A DNA stretch of 64,000 bases, from positions 7,254,001-7,318,000 of the forward strand of contig JAJKFH010001865.1 of assembly GCA_023333565.1 (NCBI GenBank), given 5' to 3'. Position 1 is the stretch's first letter, and each line of letters starts with the position of its first letter. The notes under the pieces were generated by a model, which was not told where the DNA came from, made no database searches, and worked only from the letters and a program-made list of their open reading frames with translations. Shown one piece after another: positions 26,304 to 38,192 of this stretch. Origin of the DNA: Puffinus mauretanicus. Taxonomy: Eukaryota; Chordata; Aves; Procellariiformes; Procellariidae. Position numbers and translations under genes: made by a program.

Positions 26304-29091
26304 GAAATTAACCCTGTATCGCATGTGTAATGGTGATACACCTGGTCTGTGCTCCGCACATCAGCAAACAGAAGACTGCTCCACTCTGGAATGACATGGA
26401 CTGCTCTGCCTGAATGACACGGACGGACGGGGATAGCAAAGCAGAACAGTTGAGGGAGACATGAGGCACGTACCGGTTCAGATTTTATGTGACAAAAGTC
26501 AAATTAACAGTGTTTCGTAGAGTTTAATTCGGGTGCAGAACTATGTCTGAAACTCAGTTATACACATAATTATGCTAAGTCTCATTGGAACCAGATCCAA
26601 GTCATCCCAAAGGTTGGGATTTGTCAAATCAACCCAAGACATAACTTACACTCATTGCAGTGTTTTTTGCCTTTGAGGAAGGGAGCGGTAGCACTTAATT
26701 TCATTCAGAAGTGCCCTTTTCCTGTTGACAGAGATAAGCCCCAAGAGAGTCACATCCAATTCTCCTGTGCTAAATATGACAGAAAAGAGTCTTTGGGAAA
26801 AGAAGCCCAGCACAAAACCCCGGGGAACACTAATTGTAAGCTTATTTTAAGCATCTTGCATGGTCTGAATAGTTTACAAGGCTGCTCCAGTTGCTGAGAA
26901 GTCAGAAGTCTTGGTAATAAAGACCCTTGGGAAACTGATCCATCAGTTTTACAAGTTTACAGCGCTGCTGGAAAAGGGCCAGTGAGCTGGTCCCTGGAAA
27001 TGAATGAAATATTTCTGTATTACCTCATATAGCTTGCAACACCGTAGCAGCCAAGTAACTTGCGAGCGTTACCGCATTCATCGTTGCAGTATCTGAATAA
27101 TCCAGGGAAGTGCAAGCACAAGCGGATGTAAAAATAGTTTCACCTCTCTTTTGTGGACAGGGTTTCCACCGCTCCTGGTCTAGCAGGGAAAATCTCCTCA
27201 AAAAGCTTCCCTCCGTGGGACACGACCCAGACCCTCAGCATGGAGCCTGGCCCTCCCCAAGGCCGGTTGCTCTCCCGTTCCCACCCCAGCCTGCTCCCAG
27301 GCTTGGCTCTAGCAGGGCAGCGGTGCTCACCTAACCTCAATTCCTGTTTCTCAGGGGACTAGCCAGTGGATTAATGACAATTTTCTGGGGAGACAGAGGC
27401 ACATACAAGAATTACCAGATGAGCCTCTACGGACTGGTTTCCCTCATCCCACAAACTGTGTGGACTGGGACAACATGAACCAAACATGTTGCAAAGGGCA
27501 CTTAGGAGCCACAGGAACTTTTCATTAATATTTACATGATCTATAACGTAGGCCTTCTCATAGATTATTACCATTATGTTATTTTTAACACTAGCAGTTA
27601 CTGGGTATATATCTGTGTTTTCAAACAAAAGCATGGCTCCAGCCCAGAGGCTTTTTGCAAAACAATTTGCTGCTCCTTCCCCCTCCACCTCCTCTTTTCC
27701 TTCCCTCTCCACCCATAACATTTACATCCAGATGCAGTTATCTCTGTTTAGCTGACGGCAAGGGCAGAAGAAAAAAAAATAATTGATGATAGATTTAAGA
27801 AAATAACACATCGTGTATGCAGTACATACATACCATAAAACACTTTAAAATGCCATAAGCCAAAATAGGTGCTAAGAGCAGGCTAATCAGACTTATTTCA
27901 AAATAGCTGCTGTTAGAACGAAAAAAAGATGAGAGGAGACGATTGCAAGCAGAGAGAACAGAGCACATTTTCCATGTTTCACCAAACTTTTGCAAAAAAA
28001 ATGCTTCTGACCAGCTCTATTTACGAGAGGGAAAACAGCATGAGAAATGACATTTTTCCTTCGTGCACAAATTGGAACTTGACTGCCGAGAACAATACGC
28101 CCCGTCCCGCAGCATTAACCTTACAGCCTCGGGCACTCTGCTTGAAATGCCTCATAAAGCAAACAAACCCTTCTGGAGTGAACCACCTCCTTATCTATTC
28201 AGCGAGAGAGGAAGAGGTAAAGGATGAGCGATGGCAGGAAACTCGCGTTTCATTCCAGTGACGAATTTCGACCAGCCTTTCATTCCTGCCGCTGGAGATG
28301 CAAGTGCTTAGGAGGACCACAAAGACAGGGATGAATGTACACAGCTCCTTGTAAGGAGTGAAGCTCTCTTTTTGGCAACTACACGTGTTTCCACTGTTGT
28401 TCAGTCGTCAGGATCGCCAGACGGAGGGTGTGTGCTTATGTTTTTACTTTTTTTGGGTCTGTCTAGCCAGACTTTTGCATAACTTCCCCCACCCTGCCTC
28501 GCTGATCTCTCTTCAATGATTTGGGCAGTCCGTCTGTACAGCTTGCGTGTTCTGGCTAACCTAGTGATGAGTGATTTCCTAGGAAATCAGCTGTGTCAGG
28601 AATGCCTTAATCCCTGCGTAGGTGCTGATCCAGGGGCTGGGGCAGGTCCCTGCATCGCCAGGGACAGCTCTCATCACCAGAGCTGCCTACCGGGACTGAA
28701 GCAGCCTTGGGCAAGGCGGGCACGCCAAACCATGACTACCAAAACTCTGGGCATCTCTAGCAGGTGGCGGTTTAATCAGTCACTCGAGATGGTCCGACTT
28801 AAGAGCAAATGCGTGGGGAAAAAGGCAAGCTTAACAGCCATATATAGTTATCGCAAGCCCAGAAACATGCAGGACTAAAGAAGCTTTTCATATGATGGAG
28901 GCAAATACAGATGCGAATGAAAAGTAGGACAAAACAAAGCATATTGGCTATTGGCTAAAAACAGGTGCTGTAGGACTCATTCCATAGCTCTCCTGGATAG
29001 GAGAGTCCCTTTGCTGGACTACGGAAATGAAGTAGATTTTATCTCCCCGCACTTCAGGAAAGCATCAGATCTAGGACTGCTTGGGAAGCTG

Positions 29092-29263
29092 TTAAACAAA
29101 CTGCAGGAAATGGGGATGTCTACAAAAAAAAAGGAAAGTTGTAAGAAACTCCCAAACGGGATATTTCAAAGAAATGCACGAGTCTTTGTAACAGCGTTGA
29201 GAAGGGACGTATGGGGCTGCAGGAGGGCTTTGTGCAGAGTTACTCAGGATAAGTTCTAAAATG
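29092..29263 (-). CDS. Candidate terminal exon, 3' end version B
   Basis: A very good acceptor (TACTTTCCATTTTAG) is followed by a frame open for 53 codons to a TAA at 29092-29094. It begins with two bases that complete a codon after the 29643-29743 candidate, as phase requires. The early part (AQSPPAAPYVPSQRC) looks protein-like, but the end is hydrophobic and ordinary. An ATTAAA signal lies about 320 bases further on. It could equally be a chance open frame behind a decoy acceptor. Confidence 0.28.
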
Positions 29264-29318
29264 GAAAGTATTACATATCCCATTGGCTGTGCTAATGTAA
29301 AAAATCCATTTTCTTCTT

Positions 29319-29348
29319 TTTGATGATAAATAACTATTTATCATCAAA
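29319..29348. repeat. Near-perfect palindrome
   Basis: Arms TTTGATGATAAATA and TATTTATCATCAAA, 14 bases each and exactly complementary, are separated by two bases. It could form a hairpin or cruciform. It lies about 55 bases upstream of the candidate acceptor at 29264, within the inferred last intron. No transposon ends are recognised around it. Confidence 0.9.
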
Positions 29349-29642
29349 GGGGCTATTCTTAACCTGGAGAGAGGGTGGAATAAATTAAGGCTGGGCGTTG
29401 GAAGGCTTGCAGCCACCAGAGGATGAAATCCTGGCGCAAACTTCTGAGCAGCTAGGACAAGGCAACGTCACCGATTTTTCTCGATGGCGTTTGGTCTGTT
29501 TACAAAAGACTGTGTGGTACGAGCAGAACAGCAAAGCAGTGAACAAGGCTGCGTAACAAGGCTGCTGTAGGAGAAATCAAGTTTAAAGAAAATGCATTGC
29601 GAGTTCTCCACCTGCTTGAATACAGGTAGATCCTCTTCTCAC

Positions 29643-29743
29643 CCGCAGACAAAATCCTCCACTTAAGTGTAGTTTCTGAAACATCTTCAGTTTTCTCCAA
29701 ATAAGAGCAGCCTGGCCCATCAAACTTACTGCTACTCCTCATG
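29643..29743 (-). CDS. Candidate penultimate exon of unidentified gene
   Basis: The acceptor (TTTTTCTTTCTGATTAAG) has a good pyrimidine tract and the donor is GCGG then GTGAGA. Entry phase 2 fits the exit of exon 31794-31892. The 33 complete codons include KFDGPGCSYLEKTEDVSE. It leaves phase 1, which matches the candidate terminal exon at 29263. An alternative last exon at 31.2 kb has the same entry phase, so the two compete or are used alternatively. Confidence 0.38.
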
Positions 29744-31179
29744 CTTAATCAGAAAGAAAAACTACTGAACCTGGAAAACAGTTTTGGCTGTTTGTTTCAG
29801 CCTGCGCCCTTTGGTGATTGCTGGCCAACCTCTTCATGGCTGGATGTGGCTTGTGAACCGTGACTTGGTCCCTTCACGAGGGATCGTTTCGCTCTCTTAA
29901 ACATCTCCCTTCATGTGTTGAGACTGACAAAGGGTTGGTGTCTACTGCCAGTTGTGATGCGGGTTTGCTCTTTCGGAGGGAAACCAGGAGCGCCTCTTTT
30001 CACGTAGTCTTGCAACTTCCCAGAGGAAAGCTGCAATTAATCATCAGTGAATTGGGATTGTTAAGGCCAAGACAAAAAGTCTGACAAATACCTTGTGAGG
30101 TGCTTTGGTACCATTCAGACTGCAGGCATCAGTAGAACTAGAACCTGTTGTACCTGTTATCAGGAATAATAATACACACTTGCCCTTTATATGCATTAAT
30201 CGGTTTTGGAGGACTGCTATTTTCAGAGGGGAATGGCCTTGAATAAGTTTACATTTTCACTTTGTCGTAAAAATTTGTGATATTGAACATAATCTTTAAT
30301 CCTTGAAACATTTAAAATGACAGGGAAAAATTATCAGTTTATGGCTTTTCCCTCTTTCCCATATCTTTGGGAAGTATCAATTTCTCTAGCTAAGGACAAG
30401 ATACAGGATGTATTATTCCAGCAGTGATCGGTCCTCACACTCAACTTTATTCCAATGGCTAGAAACCTGGCTTGACCCTAGCTAAATTAAAAGGAGGAAC
30501 TAAAACAAGCAGGAGTTTTAATAAAAGTAACATTGCATCAGGTGCACAAACTTTCTGGAACAGCTAAAGTTTGCAAACGGAGTCATGGATTTTGGCAAAG
30601 CACTGGCATGCTTCGATGGGGTCACCGAAGGTGTAAAGTGACCGCGAGACATTGTATTTGATTATCTTTTAGATTTATGGAGGATTTGCTTGCTTGGAAA
30701 GAATTTTTAGAATGATTGGCATACACAATTTGTGTAAGCTAACGGTGTTGGGATTTTATATACAATTCTATTTATATACCAACTGGGGGTAGTTTTGCTG
30801 CTTGATCTAAGCTCGTGCGTAGGCAGGGGGTACGAGTCTCCATTTGCTGCTTGCACGTTCATTTGGACACATCCCCACAGCGAATGCAAGATGATCCCAC
30901 TGCAGAAGGGCAGCATTTTACTCCCACTGCCAGAGACACAGTCAACAACCACCAGGGCAATAATGAAATTGCTCTACAGAGAAATGGCCTTGGCCAGCAA
31001 GGAACCAAACAAGATATATTAGTGGCCTTTATGTAATGGACGCAGAAGACTTTGTGTACCTTTCTTCCAATAATAGCCTATCCAAGTGATGAAAGGGATT
31101 TAATGGAAAGATAGCTGTAGGTCTTCAGTGCTTTAAAAACCATCTCCTAGGCTCTCAGTGTTTCTCTCTTTGCTCACCC

Positions 31180-31250
31180 TCATCTTTCAGTTCCACTCAA
31201 AGGCATGTTTAGGCCATGTACATAAATGTCCATAAATTCCCTGCGACTTA
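31180..31250 (-). CDS. Candidate terminal exon, 3' end version A
   Basis: After a pyrimidine-rich tract (CTTTTACTGTAAG, or CGCAG ten bases further on) the phase-2 frame reads REFMDIYVHGLNMPLSGTER and stops at TGA (31180-31182). An ATTAAA lies about 80 bases downstream. A decent donor (GTGAGC) follows the stop, so this might be an internal exon of another isoform. The intron before it would be only about 540 bases. The upper border shown assumes the TAAG acceptor; the exact first base is uncertain by up to ten bases. Confidence 0.25.
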
Positions 31251-31793
31251 CAGTAAAAGCAAGGAAAAAAGTATTAATTTTAAGATTTGAAGGGGACTGG
31301 GTGGAGTTAATCTGCTGATATTTGGTTACGAGCCCTTCTTCCAAGGAACAACGGTCTCTTCCCAAGGTCTCACCACCAGCCCCAAGGCCTCCTGGGGTGG
31401 ATAAGGTGAAAAAGGGATTGAACAAAATCCTCCCTTTTCCCATAGGTGTTCCTCAAAAATGGATCTTGAGCACCTTTAAAGGTATCTAACTGCTTTCTTC
31501 CCACTGCAGATGAGTAAAGCTACACCTAAAGGACGAACCCCAGCATATCTCAGCAGGAACAGAGGAACAACAAGGGCTGAACACAAACACCTCCTACTTT
31601 AAAAGTAGGGATTGCTTACTAGAAAAATGGCAAGAAAGGAGGAGAATCATACCATAGGGTTTTAGCTTTTTTCTTTTTTGTTTTTAAGTGCTAAAGGAAG
31701 CAGTTTCACAAAGATGGAAACAACATAGGGGAAAAAGGGAAATAGGCTGAAGATGGAGAAGCAGATGAGAATCAGAGAAACAAAGCCTCTTAC

Positions 31794-31892
31794 CTGTGTG
31801 CTGAACGTAGCGGTGGAGGAGAAGACATCATGGGCTTTGTAGGTGAATTTGTTGGAATCACTCCACTGTCTGTTGCTCTCCAGCTGGGACAC
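31794..31892 (-). CDS. Exon of unidentified gene (Pro/Ser-rich)
   Basis: It has an acceptor CACTTAG and a strong donor CAG then GTAAGAGG. The 99-base exon is open in two of three frames. Phase from exon 38150-38192 selects the one reading ATDSGVIPTNSPTKPMMSSP, a disordered proline/serine-rich segment. The other open frame reads QWSDSNKFTYKAHDVF and would be chosen only if the exon at 38.15 kb is not used. The exon is believable because of its splice sites; the frame is less certain than the exon. Confidence 0.6.
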
Positions 31893-34800
31893 CTAAGTGA
31901 GGGGCAACCCTGTCATCTCTGTAGATAGAAAGTTCAGAGCAATAGAAATAAAAATTTATTCCAGCTAAATTTAAAGGAGAAAAAAAGCAGCTGAGCTAAC
32001 GCATACCATAGGTACCCAACAGGTTTTGTACATCTCTTGTTTTTAGAGTGATTTGTAAGGCACATTGTTAGTTAAGGACTATCTTGAGAGCTGAATCAGA
32101 GACAAAAATATGGGCAAAGAACTGAAAAAATGGCCAGCTCTACAACAGAGGACAGAATGTAAGCAGTGAAGCACGATTTTTTCCAACCCCTGCTTCTCCT
32201 GAAGCACTGACCTTCTCCCGAAATTAACTGGGTGTTCAGTTGCAGCCATCTTGAGAACCGCATCGCCCACCTTCCCTCTGGCTTTGTGAAGCACAGCCAG
32301 CGCTCAGCAGCACGCGTGGCTGAGAACTACCACCTAGCATCATTCAGGCTGGGGAAGTGAAGCAGACTGTGGAGAAAAATCTGATTCTTCATCAGATGGG
32401 GAGGAAAACCTGCTGTTTAGAAAGCTTTTTAGTTAGGAAGTAGCTACAGATACTGGATGCTAACTGCAGAGCGTGACGCAGGATCACGTCAGCTAGCACT
32501 GTTCTGTGTGGCAGTCTTTTTCCTAACAGGGTCAACTCAAAACCTGCCTCTCCGCTTAAGCATAATAAAAAGCTATTTTGTCATCTGCAACTCTCTAAGC
32601 TTTATTTTGCCAATTTCTATTTATGTCAGCATTCTCTCCCACAGATGCTGCCATCTCCTCTGCTTACAGCTAATTCCTCATGCGCTGCAATTTCCTGAAT
32701 GGCTTCTTGCTTTTTTTATGGGTTAAGTGTATTCTTACTGTCTAATCCAGGATTTGCGCCAGGCAGCTAAGGGGGACTGGACTAGACCATACATTTACTT
32801 TTCAGACTCTGTGAAGAGAGTCTGCTGTGGTTTCATAGATGCTAGATTAGATTTTAGCTTAAATACAGATCTTAGTTTTATAGATGCTACCACTTGAGGC
32901 ACGCTCCATATAGAGGGAGTCTGAGATATTGCCGAAGCTGGTAGGGGAGGCAAAAGGGTTTTCTTCTAGTCCAGAGCGCACACACTCTTGTAAAATGTGA
33001 TGTTATAGGTTTTTTAACCTAAATTATGGCTAGACTGCATGGGTGCCAGGATTTGGAAGTCTCTAGTGCCACTACAGCTGACACCTGCAAGAACTTAATT
33101 GAGGATTTGGAGCATCTGTGGTGAGTTTAGTCCTTAAACACAAACAGATGAACCTCCCTCATTCCTAGCAACTCAGAGAGTGGTCCTCCAAAAAAGAAAA
33201 TAAAAATCCTAGCTACCTAGAGTGTACTGAAAAAAATCTTCTATTTAGTATTAATACCCATACATATCTAGGAAAAGAACTGGAATATAGATAAAATGAC
33301 ATTTCTCTTTTTGGAGTTTGTCTCTTTCTGGCTGCCACCTCCATCCTGGTAATCTTAGCACCAGAGATGACCAAGAGGGAGAGAAAAAGAGAAAGGATCG
33401 TTACCTAGAATGAAAAACATGACCTCCTCCTTGTGGTGAAAAAAAGCCCCTTTTCTTCTCTGGGATTTGGAGGACTCATCGGGGACAGTGAAGTCAGAGC
33501 AGAGGCAAAAAGGAGATTTTTTTCCTTCCTGAGGAGTTTTAACCTCTTTGAAAGTTGTTGGGACAGCTTCAGCTCCTTGCATTTGTCTCTGTTCTCCTTG
33601 TAATTTTTTTTTTTTTAAATCAGTTTTTTAGTGAGTTCCCTGCCCTCTTTGGGGACGGAAAGTTCCTCTCGGACCAGGAGGCTGAGCCGTGCAGGTGCAC
33701 TGATGTTCACGTCTCAACGATAGAAAACAGCCTCTCTGAACAACAAGATAATTGCCATTTTATTTTAGGGACACAGTACTGCAACAGGGAGAGATTTGTG
33801 CAGAGAGGAAAAAGAGCGTAGGAGAGAAAAGAAAAAAAATCCTCAATAAGATCTAACTGATAACTAAAAAACAAATAAAGGAAAAATTCTATTTCACTTG
33901 GTATTTTAATAATGTTTTCATTCTTCATAAAAGTAGGCTTTAAAAAATAGCCTTCTATGCACTTAGAAATCAAACCTAATCCTGACATGGTTTTTACTGG
34001 ACAACCTGAACTCTTGGCTAGACTCGTCTGGGACAGGGATTTCAGAGACTCTTCCTGGCTTTCCTATAAAAACGCGTCACGATCCTGGGCAAATACTCTA
34101 TCAACAGCATCGCTGTGGGTTCTCAAATGCAGATGTTGCTGCTGGAAGAAGAAACCTCACTGACGACACCTAGTGTTTTCCCAAATCACAGCTGAGAAGA
34201 CTTCTTTAAAGGGTACCCAAGAGGCCTCTCCTCCCACGGGTGGCCCTGGGAGGAGAGCACCAGTGGGCACAGCTGCAGTTTAAGCCCAAGGGCTCGCTTT
34301 TCCAGAACTACGTCCATAAAGAATAGCTACCGAAACCACTTCACTGCCATCATGTCAGCGGGGAAAGAGAGCAAACCTCAAGGAATTAACATCTGCGGAC
34401 AAAGCATAAACCCCCACTGATTACAGGCTTTGCCACTTTCCCAGCAACCTGGAAATCGATTTTCCTAGAGGATGTTTGTGCAAGGAGGTTTACTTCCATA
34501 AAAAGCAAATCACAGCCTTAGATACAGTATTTCATGCAAATTTCAACTTGTCTACCTTTGCTGTAAACCCGTAACAGCATCTGATAATAAAAACCACTGG
34601 AGGTGCAAGAAGTGATTTCTACTGATCTTCAGTAGAAGAAATGGACTTCTGACTGTGGATGTATAATGAGCCAAAGAATAGAAACTTCTCTCTTTACTAG
34701 TTTGAAGAAGCAGCTGTAATGAATTTAACAGCAACCACTTCTAGCAGCAGGTGTACAACTGTGTTTCCTGACAGGGCCTATTTAGCAGCTGTACAATAAC

Positions 34801-37800
34801 AAAAAAAATTTGGAGTCAGACTTTTCAGCTGACGTGAAGCACTCAACATCAATATTACCATACGAAGTCCAAAAGCACAGCTAGGAAAAAGCCAGATCGG
34901 GTGCAAGCCTCTCATACAGGAGTCCTGCTGGTTCCTGCCAAGGGACAAGTGGAAGGTTTTTCTGGTTGGGAGGAGCACGGTGTAAGAGTCACACATCTTT
35001 GTTTCCATCTCCCCGCTTCAGGCAGGCGGAAAACCAGCCAAAGCAACTGAGAGGATCACGAAAGAATGAAAGAGCGAATAAGTTTTCTCAAATCTCTTAA
35101 TCCTCAGACACCAGCCCAAACAAACAGGGCCAGTCACATGCATCGCAAAAGGCTGGTACCCAGACTAATTCTTGCAGAGTTACAGACAGTGGATAAAGCT
35201 TTACTAACATTTTAAAAAAACAAAACAAAACCCAACTTGTTTTTTAAAGCACAAGAGAAGAGCACTGAGACTAGCTGAAAAGGAGAGAGAGGAAACTTGT
35301 CTTTGCCTTGCAGCGAAGACACAGCACACAGCATCCTGTAAAATTCAGCCTAGGTCTATAGATCTTGAAGGCAAATGAAGAAAGATACAGAATTCACACG
35401 CGGGAACACAGACGCTGAGAATAAATCAGTGGAAACATTTCAATAGAAGTGTAAGGCTGGCAGAGCAACATATTGGCACAACCTCTATTTAACAAATGAA
35501 TCCTCAGGGCAGTGTATTTCTGGGAAAGCTTTTGGTCATTCCTCTCTCACCACTCCCCTGCACCCCGAGAGAAGCGATGACTGAGTATTTACAGCCTGGC
35601 CGTGTCAGGGGGTTGACAGTCCTGCTGATTTAAAGCATGGTTCTACTAGGAAAAGCGACTCTGTGAATGATAACCTCATGGCTTTCTATTTATTGCACCT
35701 CACTGATTTCCAGATCAAGTGAACTGGAAACAAAAAATCACAAATAACTCAGCCAGATTGGGTTCTTTCTTGTTTACCCATCAATGGCGATTAACAACCC
35801 ATGAGTCAAGCTCTGTCTTTTTTCATAGCTGAGCAAACCAAAACTGAAAGATTCAGTGTAGCTTTTCTATTTTTGCTGTTTAAATGAAAGAAATGCCTCC
35901 CTCCAGAGCTCCCTTCCCTGCAATGTACAGCTCCTCCTCGGCAGCCAGGTGCCCTGGAGACCTTCTCCAAAGAGGGGAGGCTCCAGGTCTCCCCTCCCAG
36001 ATATCAGAGGAGGGAGGAGGGGATGCTATACCTGCTCATTTCTTTCTTATTGTAGAGAAAAGGAAACTTCAGGTACAATTTTAGTGAATGCGTTCCCCTC
36101 TGCTATTTTTTTAAGCTCTCCTCCCCTCAAAACTGTCCTGTACACTCGAAATGCCTGTTGTTCTTTTACCTTAGTCCTACTCTGCTAGCTATATATGTTG
36201 CATGGCAACATAAATCATTAATAACTCCATCAAAGTAGGTGGAACCAAGCCAGTAGAAGAAACAGAAAAAACAGTCCAATTTTTTCCCTATTAATCTGGC
36301 CCATGTGTTCTCCATTTTCTTTTCCATTAGGCAAATAACCATTGAGTATTCAATGCTGTATATAATATATTGCAAAAATGTAACCAGGCAGCTTAGTTCA
36401 GCTGCTCAAATCATGCGAGGCCATCAGCATTTTAAGACTGCTTCTCAATTTGCTCTTGATCAAACTCTAAGTGGGCTGAGATTTCATGGACCAGGACCAG
36501 AGCTGGCCACAGAATTTTTTTGTTTTGTTTTTTCTTTGATTCCATTTTTGCACTAAAAAAAACCTGAATGCAGAAAACTCTATTCTGAAGAGATTTTTCA
36601 GCTTTGTTTGTTTTCCATCAAAGCAGAAAAGGCTGGATTTTCTGTTGCGTTCTTTCCTCCTGGTTGCCCCCTTCACTCTGCTACGTGGTCCAGGGATCCT
36701 TTTCCATCAGTTTGCTTTGTTATGCTGCAGCTTTTCAAAATTTGGCTGTGTTTTGGAAAGTGTTGGAAAACAGCAAAAGGAAAAATAAAAAAAAAGGAGA
36801 ACTGCCAAGCCATAGATGCAATTTACTCTGTTACCTTCAGTGAGGAAGCATGGAAACCGAGGAAGAATGCTTTTAAGATGTAAATACTTCTTTTAGAAGT
36901 ATTTCATGAGAACCAAGAAACAAACAATCCATATAAAGCAAAGCTGTAACATGTTTAAGGAATCTCAGCTCTGCTTTCTCACAGGAAGCTGAACTCAAAC
37001 TTTGACCTCCAGTTCCTCCATCTCTCAGCTCTAGGTAACAGATGGGATCCTGAGACACTCTTACAGCAATGTTTCCATTTTTACCAGTTAAAAATGGAAA
37101 AGAAGGGGGCTCTGGTAATCCCCAAGGAGACATTGCTTCTCTTTGGGCAATATGCTTGAATAATAGCTTATATTAAAAAAAAAAAAAAAAAACAAGATTC
37201 ATCCTGAAAGAGCACAGTGCAGAACCAGCAATTTGATTTCAACTTTTTCTTGCTTGTGCTCACTTTGCATTTAGGGTGCACAGCTACTATAGGTTCTCCT
37301 GCAGGTCAGAGTACATGAAACTAGGAATAGAGTGACAAGCACCACTTCAAAAGTGTCTGGTTTTAGAAGACTGATTGCTCTTTAATTAGCACATAGCTCT
37401 TCTCTTGATAAACTCCCTTGTATCTCTGAACACAACTAATGGTGAGCTGCAGTCTCTCCCAGAAAAGACCCTGAAAGCAATTAGTGGAAAAATGAGTAAC
37501 TATTTTTAATAGTTACATTTTCTATACCTACTGCTTTAACAGCAACTCCTGCTGCTATCTCATCCATTATCTTCTAGCGGCCTGATGGGTGGCCACAAAT
37601 ACTGATCAGACTGGGATTTTTTTACTGTACTGAAGAATCTGCTCTGGATAGCAGACAAATAGAGTGGCAGAGTATCCCTTCTGTCTTCTTATAAATTTGT
37701 CTAACTCCTCCATCTGCCCTTTGTCTCCTCCTCATCACTGCCAGCATGCTTCCCGTTGGTACGATTGCAACCACGTATTAACGCCAGCAATAATATGGTA

Positions 37801-38149
37801 ACAGCATCATAAGTGGCAAGACAGCCGTGGCAAAGCACATCAATTACCAGGGTGCAGAGCATGACAACCAAGGAGCATCTTGATTAAAAGCTTAATTTGC
37901 CTGTACATCTCACAGTTACTGACCTGTAAGTGGCTTCCTATATTACTATTAGTATTTCAAAGGCAAGCTTTCAAAGCCACAGCAGAAAAAAGGTATTTTT
38001 CCTGGTTTATAGGGTTTAATAATTTTCACAATAATTTTCTCCCAAGCTGCTTTGTAGCAACAAGGTTGTTAAAAGCCAGTTCTGTACTTCTTGCTGGCTG
38101 CAGCAAAAATTATCAGCAGCAGTGATTTTGCGGAAGAAATTCAACTCAC
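31893..38149 (-). other. Intron of unidentified gene
   Basis: This is non-coding between two inferred exons. An open stretch at 33405-33575 has weak borders and a phase that does not fit, so I do not count it. Otherwise it contains A/T homopolymers and no recognised element. Confidence 0.5.
37175..37192. repeat. Poly-A run
   Basis: Eighteen consecutive A lie in an intron, with no retroposed body recognised beside them. Confidence 0.9.
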
Positions 38150-38192
38150 CTATCACCTGCAGCTCCAGTAATGGAAGGTATCTTATTTTCAC
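38150..38192 (-). CDS. Small exon of unidentified gene
   Basis: This 43-base exon lies between acceptor GTTTGCTACCAG and a strong donor, ATAG then GTGAGTTG. Entering in phase 1 it reads GENKIPSITGAAGD and leaves in phase 2. That joins the exon before it (41233-41302, exit phase 1) to the one after it (31794-31892) without a stop. It is short, so chance agreement is possible, but both splice sites are good and the joined protein reads smoothly across all three exons. Confidence 0.5.

Larger units (their letters stand above)
17621..29091. other. Intergenic region, no gene seen
   Basis: This region lies between the PDLIM5 promoter and the inferred 3' end of the unidentified upstream gene. I found no exon with matching splice sites and protein-like composition on either strand. 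It holds a 16-bp unit repeated twice (18684-18715), a T-rich stretch (20546-20605), an AT-rich patch near 24.08-24.13 kb and a 21-base A run (26283-26303). Open frames of 70-150 codons occur (for example 19158-19610 minus and 28516-28878 plus), but none looks like a known protein. Enhancers of PDLIM5 may lie here, though sequence alone cannot show it. Confidence 0.55.

Noticed and set aside
28516..29259. Two plus-strand frames of 120 and 102 codons
   Set aside because: No matching splice sites or family resemblance, and they lie antisense to candidate exons of the other gene. Not enough to call a gene.
33405..33575. Minus-strand 171-base open segment with AG and GT borders
   Set aside because: The donor (GTAACG) and acceptor are weak. 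Both phases are 1, which would force a stop in the next exon at 31.8 kb. It could be a rare cassette but is not supported.
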